From the NCBI GenBank assembly GCA_929200515.1, contig CAKNAD010000205.1, forward strand, positions 1 to 5,227: a stretch of DNA of 5,227 bases, read 5' to 3'. A program made the translations under genes and the position numbers. The stretch is from Candidatus Gorgonimonas leptogorgiae. GTDB lineage: Bacteria; Pseudomonadota; Gammaproteobacteria; Pseudomonadales; Endozoicomonadaceae. The notes beneath the pieces are model-generated. The model saw nothing but the letters and a program-made list of their open reading frames with translations. It had not been told where the DNA came from and ran no database searches. Positions 1 to 4,755 of the stretch are shown one piece after another (within the stretch, counting starts at the first letter, position 1; each line of letters starts with the position of its first letter).

Positions 1-35
1 TGTATGCTATTAAAATATCCTATATCATTATTCAT
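1..35 (-). CDS. 5' end of a third tandem paralog of the two-hydrophobic-segment protein family (partial)
   Basis: Only the first 11 complete codons lie in the window, reading MNNDIGYFNSI on the minus strand from an ATG at 35; the rest lies beyond position 1. The peptide resembles the start of the next gene, which begins MDDIGPKKYFESI. The upstream context is also the same: an AAGGAAG Shine-Dalgarno at 44-50, a 39-bp leader matching the one before 1548 at 36 of 39 positions, and a TTTACT-17-TATAAT promoter at 114-142. An upstream in-frame ATG at 41-43 touches the Shine-Dalgarno directly and is a worse start; the ATG at 33-35 has 8 bases of spacing. It is therefore very likely the first visible member of a tandem family, though whether the rest of the gene is intact cannot be seen. 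Function unknown. Confidence 0.8.
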   Translation of the reverse strand, partial: MNNDIGYFNSI

Positions 36-44
36 ATTATACAT

Positions 45-83
45 CTTCCTTGATACTGATTAATTTAAATTATACTCTTAAAA
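45..83 (-). repeat. Conserved leader (5' UTR) copy 1 with Shine-Dalgarno
   Basis: This 39-bp block matches 1553-1591 at 36 of 39 positions. On the minus strand it runs from TTTTAAGAGTATAA to ATCAAGGAAG, and so carries the Shine-Dalgarno. A more diverged version precedes the gene starting at 647. It lies between the predicted transcription start and the start codon, so it is part of the mRNA leader. Confidence 0.7.
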
Positions 84-113
84 TACCAAATTTTTCTAGT
101 GTAAGTATTAGTC

Positions 114-142
114 ATTATAGCATTTTTTTTGATATAAGTAAA
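114..142 (-). promoter_or_regulatory. Sigma70-type promoter of the partial paralog
   Basis: On the minus strand the -35 box is TTTACT (137-142) and the -10 box is a perfect TATAAT (114-119), separated by exactly 17 bp. The same boxes with the same spacing stand before the two complete paralogs. Transcription would begin near 107, giving a leader of about 70 bases. Sequence between the boxes is also kept (TATATC and an A run next to the -35). Confidence 0.75.
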
Positions 143-194
143 TACTGTATATACACCGAGATGTTATTTTTTTTATATTTGAATGATAAGTACA

Positions 195-647
195 TTAATG
201 AAGTAGAGGCAAAGAATATAGCGACAACCTCGTTGTTAAAGTTTCATCTCCTGAGTAGCTAATTTTATTTAGTATACCTATAATTGAAAGAGAAATATCA
301 GCAAAAGCTGTACAAGAAAAAGCAATGGTTCCTATTGCAAAACCAAGGGTAAGCTCAATTAAAATATTTTTAATTAATTTACTTAATGATATCTTATTAT
401 TGTCATAATTTACTTTATGTATACTAATGCTAAGTTGGCATCTCCTAGCACTAACTACTATACCAGCAGGTACACATAGAATAGTAGCACAGGGCAGTCC
501 GATAGTTCCAGTTACAGCTATAGAGCATACTCGCAGGCCTTTAAAAAAAGCTTGTTTAGCTTTTGTATTTTCTGTAAGTTGTGATTCATTCCCTTGTATA
601 TATGTTTGTATACTCTCAAAATATTTTTTAGGGCCAATATCATCCAT
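195..647 (-). CDS. Small protein with two long hydrophobic segments, tandem paralog 2
   Basis: A 150-residue protein of a family I do not recognise. Residues 1-38 are polar. A first hydrophobic segment spans about 40-66 and contains CVPAGI. A polar stretch follows at about 67-90, and a second long hydrophobic segment covers about 94-127 with the family signature NILIELTLGFAIG. The tail carries GDETLT. It aligns over nearly its full length with the protein at 1063-1548, best in the second segment, and the DNA there is also close (about 330-392 against 1239-1301). There is no typical cleavable signal peptide at the N-terminus. The layout suggests a membrane protein with two spans or hairpins. 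The ATG at 647 is preceded by AAGGAAGG (656-663) with 8 bases of spacing. It has its own promoter (749-777). No hairpin terminator is seen between its stop and the next promoter. Inclusion-membrane-like or secreted effector roles are possible but unproven. Confidence 0.88.
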   Translation of the reverse strand: MDDIGPKKYFESIQTYIQGNESQLTENTKAKQAFFKGLRVCSIAVTGTIGLPCATILCVPAGIVVSARRCQLSISIHKVNYDNNKISLSKLIKNILIELTLGFAIGTIAFSCTAFADISLSIIGILNKISYSGDETLTTRLSLYSLPLLH

Positions 648-748
648 ATGATATACCTTCCTTGATGGTTATTCTTTTAAATTACAACTTTAAAATAATC
701 ATTTTTTTTTATAAAACAATCAATCGCTCTAATTAAATACTAGTAGTA

Positions 749-777
749 ATTATAATATTTTTTTTGATATAAGTAAA
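749..777 (-). promoter_or_regulatory. Sigma70-type promoter of paralog 2
   Basis: Minus strand: -35 TTTACT (772-777), 17-bp spacer, -10 TATAAT (749-754). It matches the promoters at 114-142 and 1624-1652 in both boxes and in spacing. Predicted start is near 742, leaving a leader of about 95 bases, the longest of the three. Confidence 0.75.
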
Positions 778-925
778 TACTGTTTATAATTGGTATCTGG
801 GATTAGCAATAATAGCGAAATTAGAGCATATAACTTATAGCAAAAATTACAGACTTTAATGCTTCGTTCGAGGATTAAAAAAGCATAATCAAATGAATAT
901 GCTATTACTCTGGTTTAATTTGGGG
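758..925 (-). repeat. Duplicated promoter-upstream block, copy B
   Basis: This block is repeated at 1634-1763 in the same order and orientation. Identical or near-identical stretches are 758-783, 793-823 (31 bp), 844-864 and 904-925. It lies over and upstream of the -35 box of paralog 2. Relative to the other copy it holds an extra 26 bp between two AAATTA repeats (818-823 and 844-849). It holds no convincing gene; it is most simply the ancestral control region, duplicated with the gene, and may include regulator sites. Confidence 0.75.
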
Positions 926-1062
926 GTGGGTTGTCTAATTTAATAAGGCAAAAATTACTTGCGGAAAAGACGATCTTCGGGTAGAAGCTGTATAATTTTT
1001 ACTAAAAAGATCTAGTTTATCGTTAAAGGAACTTCTGCGGTATTTTGTTTTATTACCTTGAA
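926..1062. other. Remainder of the 652-1062 intergenic stretch; holds an open frame without a start
   Basis: This segment lies between the duplicated control block and the stop of paralog 3. It is unlike its counterpart after 1763. On the minus strand a frame stays open from 1102 to the TAG at 935-937 (55 codons), one frame off paralog 3, with no ATG. It contains YRRSSF and TRRSSF. It could be a decayed or frame-shifted tail of paralog 3 or its ancestor. I see no RNA gene and no clear terminator for paralog 3 here. Confidence 0.35.
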
Positions 1063-1548
1063 TTAAACCATTTTTTGCTGTTGAAGCATAGCATATTTTT
1101 TCCTAGGATAAGAACATGACCCCAGCTTTTTCGTTAATGTTTCGTCTCCTGCTTTATTGCTAACATTAATTTTATTTATTGTAGTGATCAATATAAGAGA
1201 AAAATCAATAAAAGTTGTAAAAGTCAAAGCAATAGCCCCTATTGCAAAGCCAAGGGTAAGCTCTATTAAAATATTTATAATTAATTTGGGTAATGATATC
1301 CAATTATCGCTATAAAGTTGTTTAGATTCATAAATGCTATCAATAACCCTTACAGCACTAAAAAATATACCTGCTGGTACACAAATAACAGCAGAACAGG
1401 CGGCTCCTACAACTCCAGCTCCAACTACAGCAAGTACTCTCTTGCATTGAAAAGATCCCTGCATAGGTTTTGTATCTTTTGCAAGCTGTGGTTCTCCTTC
1501 CATATATGCTTTTATGGACGGACATAAGCCTACTTTATTAGTCATCAT
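1063..1548 (-). CDS. Small protein with two long hydrophobic segments, tandem paralog 3
   Basis: A 161-residue paralog of the protein at 195-647. The order is the same: polar N-terminus with SIKAYMEG (11-18), hydrophobic segment about 38-66 with CVPAGI, polar linker about 67-87, second hydrophobic segment about 89-124 with NILIELTLGFAIG (92-104), then GDETLT (134-139). After that the tails diverge: this one ends in a basic and Gln-rich stretch (PRKKYAMLQQQKMV). The start is ambiguous. Two adjacent ATGs (1546-1548 and 1543-1545) follow the AAGGAAGG at 1552-1559, and both give workable spacing, so the product may be 160 residues. It is transcribed divergently from the ankyrin gene, from the promoter at 1624-1652. 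Family and function unknown; location in a membrane is inferred from hydrophobicity only. Confidence 0.88.
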   Translation of the reverse strand: MMTNKVGLCPSIKAYMEGEPQLAKDTKPMQGSFQCKRVLAVVGAGVVGAACSAVICVPAGIFFSAVRVIDSIYESKQLYSDNWISLPKLIINILIELTLGFAIGAIALTFTTFIDFSLILITTINKINVSNKAGDETLTKKLGSCSYPRKKYAMLQQQKMV

Positions 1549-1552
1549 ATAC

Positions 1553-1591
1553 CTTCCTTGATAGCGATTAATTTAACTTATACTCTTAAAA
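1553..1591 (-). repeat. Conserved leader (5' UTR) copy 3 with Shine-Dalgarno
   Basis: Partner of 45-83 (36 of 39 positions identical). Being kept nearly as well as the coding DNA, it may do more than space the ribosome site, for example set a shared translational control. This is inference. Confidence 0.65.
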
Positions 1592-1623
1592 CAATAAATA
1601 TCCCTAATTAAATATGAGTGGTA

Positions 1624-1652
1624 ATTATAATAATTTTTTTGATATAAGTAAA
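1624..1652 (-). promoter_or_regulatory. Sigma70-type promoter of paralog 3
   Basis: Minus strand: -35 TTTACT (1647-1652), 17-bp spacer, -10 TATAAT (1624-1629). Predicted start is near 1617 and the leader about 70 bases. Third instance of the same promoter in the tandem array. Confidence 0.78.
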
Positions 1653-1763
1653 TACTGTTTATGTATCTGGGATTAGCAATAATAGCGAAATTACAGACTT
1701 TAATGCTTTGAGTATTAAAAAATCATAATCACGAAGATATTATTACTCTGGTTTAATTTGGGG
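1634..1763 (-). repeat. Duplicated promoter-upstream block, copy C
   Basis: Partner of 758-925. The longest exact match is 1663-1693 (31 bp). Two further matches are 1688-1708 and 1742-1763. It lacks the 26 bp found in the other copy. Here the block sits between two divergent genes, the membrane paralog and the ankyrin gene, so any regulator binding it could affect both. Confidence 0.75.
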
Positions 1764-1791
1764 TTGGTTGCCTTGTGGTTTAGTTTATAGT
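1764..1791 (+). promoter_or_regulatory. Possible promoter of the ankyrin gene
   Basis: TTGGTT (1764-1769), 16-bp spacer, TATAGT (1786-1791). The match is modest. It is the best pair I can find ahead of the gene and would start transcription near 1798, about 30 bases before the ATG. It begins exactly where the duplicated block ends. Confidence 0.35.
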
Positions 1792-1828
1792 AGCTTGTAG
1801 CATAAATCAATCAAGGAATATTATATTT

Positions 1829-3247
1829 ATGGAAAGAACTCGCCTTTATACAGTACCCTGTAATACTATAGCGGTTACTAATCAACCCAAAAATTCAGAA
1901 AAGACAATGATAGCAGTTGGAGGTCAGAACAAATGGATAGATAATGACGGTGGAATAGATAATCTAAATATAAAAATTGATGATCGTTTAATTATCGGGC
2001 TTCGTTATTTGGGAACAACCCCTTTACATAGGGCGATTATAGAGGGTAGTTGTGAGGTGGTTTATAAAATTTTGCAAAAACAAACAACTAATATTAACGA
2101 TCAAGATAAACATGGAAATACCGCATTGTCATTGGCAATAAAGCTTAGGAAACGTGAAAATGCCCAATTTCTCCTTGAAAATGGAGCAAATGTAGATATA
2201 GCAAATAATAATAATGATGCTCCCATTCATGTAGCTTGTAAAAATCATGATTTGTCAGCCTTAAAATTAATCATAAATGCCGGGGCTGATATTTATAAAG
2301 AAAACACATTAGGAAACGCTATGGTTGTTGCTATAGCCAATAATAGCACTAACTGTTTTAAATACCTGCTGAAAGAAGATATTTATGATTTACGCAATGG
2401 GGGAGAGCAGGTTGTTTCAGGTGTTATTTACGCAGTGCGAACAGGAGTTATAGATGCAGAAAATGGCAGAGGATTATTGATAATGTTATTACAAACATTA
2501 GATAGCATAGATTGGCAAGATTCTAAAGGCAAAAATACTGCAATGATATTATTAAGCGAATGTGTAAGTGGAGACTTAGCAGATCCTAACTTACAAGCAA
2601 TAGTAGTAAAAAATCTTAATTCGCAAGATATTAAAAACAATAATTTATGGCACTTTGCAGCTATAGGTGGCGATATAAATAGTTTTCCTTTATTAGCACA
2701 ATCAGGCAGAGATGTAAATTCCGCTAATGTTCACGGAGTGACACCATTTTTACTAGCATGTATGTATACATGTAGCAAACAAAGGTTAATATCTTTAATA
2801 GATTGTGGTGCAGACCCTAAAATACGTGACAACAATGGATATACAGCTCTTCATAGGTATGCAGAAAATAAAATTATAACTGAAGATATAGCGATATTGT
2901 TATTAAAATATATTGATGTCAATAGTATTGCTGGATGTGGTGGTACAGCTTTGCATCTTGCTGCTTTTGCAGAGAATTACCCTTTAATGAAAATTCTAAT
3001 AAAACATAATGCTAACATTCAATTAAAAGATAAACTAGGAAAAACAGCATTAAGTATACTAGAAGATGAATCAGAGGTGATTTCATTACAAATCAACGAG
3101 CTAAGCAAAGCTAAATCTCTATCTAGAAATGATAACAAAAAATTAGATAAACTTATAAATCGAGAAATAAATTACCACGATTTTATTCGGTATCTTAGAG
3201 TGGGTAGTAGTCATTTAAATCAAAGTTCAGATTGTAATATTTTATAA
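1829..3247 (+). CDS. Ankyrin-repeat protein (10-11 repeats)
   Basis: A 472-residue protein made mostly of ankyrin repeats, which form stacked helix pairs that bind other proteins. After a 60-residue N-terminal region without clear motifs, repeats begin at about 62 (GTTPLHRAI), 96 (GNTALSLAI), 129 (NDAPIHVAC), 162, 192, 235, 271, 303 (GVTPFLLAC), 336 (GYTALHRYA), 371 (GGTALHLAA) and 404 (GKTALSIL). Those around 162-270 are degenerate and keep little of the TPLHxAA core. The last ~60 residues are charged and hydrophilic (SKAKSLSRNDNKKLDKLINR), with no F-box or other domain that I recognise. There is no signal peptide or membrane segment. The ATG follows AAGGA (1813-1817) with 11 bases between. 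It is a single-gene unit, divergent from the membrane paralog and closed by the terminator at 3338-3389. In intracellular bacteria such proteins are often secreted effectors; here that is inferred from type and context. Targets unknown. Confidence 0.95.
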   Translation: MERTRLYTVPCNTIAVTNQPKNSEKTMIAVGGQNKWIDNDGGIDNLNIKIDDRLIIGLRYLGTTPLHRAIIEGSCEVVYKILQKQTTNINDQDKHGNTALSLAIKLRKRENAQFLLENGANVDIANNNNDAPIHVACKNHDLSALKLIINAGADIYKENTLGNAMVVAIANNSTNCFKYLLKEDIYDLRNGGEQVVSGVIYAVRTGVIDAENGRGLLIMLLQTLDSIDWQDSKGKNTAMILLSECVSGDLADPNLQAIVVKNLNSQDIKNNNLWHFAAIGGDINSFPLLAQSGRDVNSANVHGVTPFLLACMYTCSKQRLISLIDCGADPKIRDNNGYTALHRYAENKIITEDIAILLLKYIDVNSIAGCGGTALHLAAFAENYPLMKILIKHNANIQLKDKLGKTALSILEDESEVISLQINELSKAKSLSRNDNKKLDKLINREINYHDFIRYLRVGSSHLNQSSDCNIL

Positions 3248-3337
3248 GTAGTTACAGTGTAAATTATTCAAATTTAATTCTATAGTAACTATAAGGATAT
3301 AGGAAAATGCAGAATACTTTCTAACATTGCTATTATT

Positions 3338-3389
3338 AATAACTTGCTTTAGGCTAAAAATTAGCTGTTAGTAAGTTATTTTGCTTTTT
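3338..3389 (+). terminator. Factor-independent terminator after the ankyrin gene
   Basis: An outer stem of 11 pairs joins 3338-3348 (AATAACTTGCT) to 3370-3380 (AGTAAGTTATT) with one G-U pair. A 3x3 internal loop follows, then an inner stem 3352-3357 with 3361-3366, closed by an AAA loop. The hairpin is followed by TTGCTTTTT. It lies about 90 bases past the ankyrin stop. Confidence 0.7.
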
Positions 3390-3458
3390 AAGTGAAGCTT
3401 TCTACACTAAGAACACCTGTAGCACCTATGGATTGATCATTATTATACCTTGAATATG

Positions 3459-3467
3459 TGCTATAAT
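3459..3467 (+). promoter_or_regulatory. Extended -10 promoter of the zeta-like kinase gene
   Basis: TGC followed by a perfect TATAAT (3462-3467) forms an extended -10 element; no good -35 is seen at 16-18 bp, as is usual for this class. Transcription would begin near 3474, giving a leader of about 75 bases. The rest of the 3248-3549 gap holds only the terminator and no other feature I can support. Confidence 0.6.
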
Positions 3468-3536
3468 AGGCGGTGAGTATGTTTTATTATTTTAAATCCG
3501 TTGTGTCTATTGTGACTAGATGTTCGCTTATAAAAT

Positions 3537-3541
3537 AAGGA
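3537..3541 (+). promoter_or_regulatory. Shine-Dalgarno that decides the start of the kinase gene
   Basis: AAGGA here lies 8 bases before the ATG at 3550. It touches the in-frame ATG at 3541, and lies downstream of the one at 3520, so neither of those can use it. The start at 3550 is preferred over a 10-residue longer form. Confidence 0.65.
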
Positions 3542-3549
3542 TGTTAGCT

Positions 3550-4755
3550 ATGAAAGATAATAACTTACCTTTTTTTTCCGGTACAAATTCACAATTAAAC
3601 CCAAGAATTACTAGCTTTCTTAAGAACATAGAAAACGAAAATATTAACGGTAATAATGTAATTTATGATGGAAAAGAAATTAAAACCGTAGGAAAATTTA
3701 AAGGTTGGGGTATAAATATAGCTAAATTTATGATTAGCCACTTCAACTTTATTGTTCCTAAATCTATAGTAAAAAAAGTATCTTTGTATGATAAACAACA
3801 AAAATTGGCTTTCAAGGCATTTGATAAGTTATATTTTGTAGATACAAAGGGAAATAGCAAAAAGCTATTTGGCGATACAGGAAATAACAAGGGTAGAAAA
3901 ATTACTGTAAAACAGGTAAAAGACGTTATTAATAAGCTGAGTGATCACAGACAAGGAAATACAATTAGATTAGAGTGTCATGATAATCAAAGTAATGTCT
4001 CGGTATTGAATCAAAAAACTTCATCGGGACAAATGGTAGTTCCAAAAGAAGCACAACCGCTTGCTAATGATGAAAATAGTGCTATTGATAATAGTAAAAC
4101 AACTAATATAGTAGCTTCTGAGCCTTCAATGTCTATTGATATAGATAACTATGATAAATCTGTTGATCCTGCTACCCCAAGAATTATTTTTATTGTAGGA
4201 GGGGTGGGTTCTGGCAAAAGTACACTAGCAAATAAGTTAATTGAAAAAAATAAAAATAAACGCAAATACAATCTTGTTGATACTGATGAAATAAGAGATA
4301 ATCTACCAGAATATAAAAAATTTTTAAAAAAAGGAAAAAATTCCTCTACACATCCAGAAGAATTCAGCAAAATACACAATAAAGCTAGATTTCTAAAAGA
4401 TAAAAAATTAAATGAATGTCTTAATAATAAATCGAATATTATTTATCCAACACCTGGAGGAAATTTTTTACAATCTATGATTGATGAATTTAAAAAAAAT
4501 GGTTTTTATGTGAAATTATTTTTTGTTGATGCCAACAAAGACGCTGTTTTGCAACGAGTGGCTAAACGAGAAGAGGATACAGGAAGACATACTCCAAATG
4601 AGCTCATAGATAGTTCACGCTCTGTGGGTGAATCGTATTTTCATAAAAACTGGTCTCAACAGGTACATACATCAAGTATAGTATTATCTGCTTTAAGCTC
4701 CGTTTTTATATCAGGCATAATGGAATCATCTATTAAATCAACTAGGTTATCTTGA
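3550..4755 (+). CDS. Zeta-toxin-like P-loop kinase with an unrecognised N-terminal region
   Basis: 401 residues from the ATG at 3550. Residues 1-140 are basic and unrecognised. Residues 141-208 are an Asn/Ser-rich linker. A zeta-toxin/P-loop kinase domain spans about 209-368. It starts with a beta strand and Walker A GGVGSGKST (217-225), followed by LVDTDEIRDNLPEY (242-255) with the Asp expected of the substrate-binding site. NIIYPTPGGN (296-305) sits where relatives usually have a YDGTGG- or EGT-like strand. LQRVAKREEDTGRHTP (334-349) supplies Arg residues for phosphate contacts. Zeta toxins phosphorylate UDP-N-acetylglucosamine and so block wall synthesis; other members of this fold phosphorylate other small molecules or nucleic acids, so the substrate here is open. 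No antitoxin gene lies next to it. The last ~33 residues overlap the opposite zinc-finger gene antisense and look unlike a domain end, so the original C-terminus may have been lost. It has its own promoter at 3459-3467. Confidence 0.85.
   Translation: MKDNNLPFFSGTNSQLNPRITSFLKNIENENINGNNVIYDGKEIKTVGKFKGWGINIAKFMISHFNFIVPKSIVKKVSLYDKQQKLAFKAFDKLYFVDTKGNSKKLFGDTGNNKGRKITVKQVKDVINKLSDHRQGNTIRLECHDNQSNVSVLNQKTSSGQMVVPKEAQPLANDENSAIDNSKTTNIVASEPSMSIDIDNYDKSVDPATPRIIFIVGGVGSGKSTLANKLIEKNKNKRKYNLVDTDEIRDNLPEYKKFLKKGKNSSTHPEEFSKIHNKARFLKDKKLNECLNNKSNIIYPTPGGNFLQSMIDEFKKNGFYVKLFFVDANKDAVLQRVAKREEDTGRHTPNELIDSSRSVGESYFHKNWSQQVHTSSIVLSALSSVFISGIMESSIKSTRLS

Noticed and set aside
50..262. Plus-strand open frame of 70 codons
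   Set aside because: It runs antisense across the paralog promoter and the end of paralog 2, has no Shine-Dalgarno and shows no domain.
427..651. Plus-strand open frame of 74 codons
   Set aside because: Wholly antisense to paralog 2, whose protein is supported by a paralog, promoter and ribosome site.
859..902. Inverted repeats ATGCTT/AAGCAT and GCATA/TATGC as a terminator or mobile element end
   Set aside because: Short A+T-rich arms, no T run in either direction, and not kept in the other copy of the block.
1318..1527. Plus-strand open frame of 69 codons
   Set aside because: Antisense to paralog 3; low-complexity Ser/Asn/Tyr-rich product with no ribosome site.
2428..2640. Minus-strand open frame inside the ankyrin gene
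   Set aside because: Antisense shadow of a clear ankyrin coding region.
3520..3549. Upstream ATG at 3520 as the start of the kinase gene
   Set aside because: No Shine-Dalgarno before it; the AAGGA at 3537-3541 lies downstream of it and fits the ATG at 3550.
3595..3890. Two minus-strand open frames inside the kinase gene
   Set aside because: Phe/Tyr-rich products typical of antisense reading of A-rich coding DNA; no start signals.
4149..4379. Minus-strand open frame across the Walker A region
   Set aside because: Antisense to the kinase domain, which has recognisable motifs.
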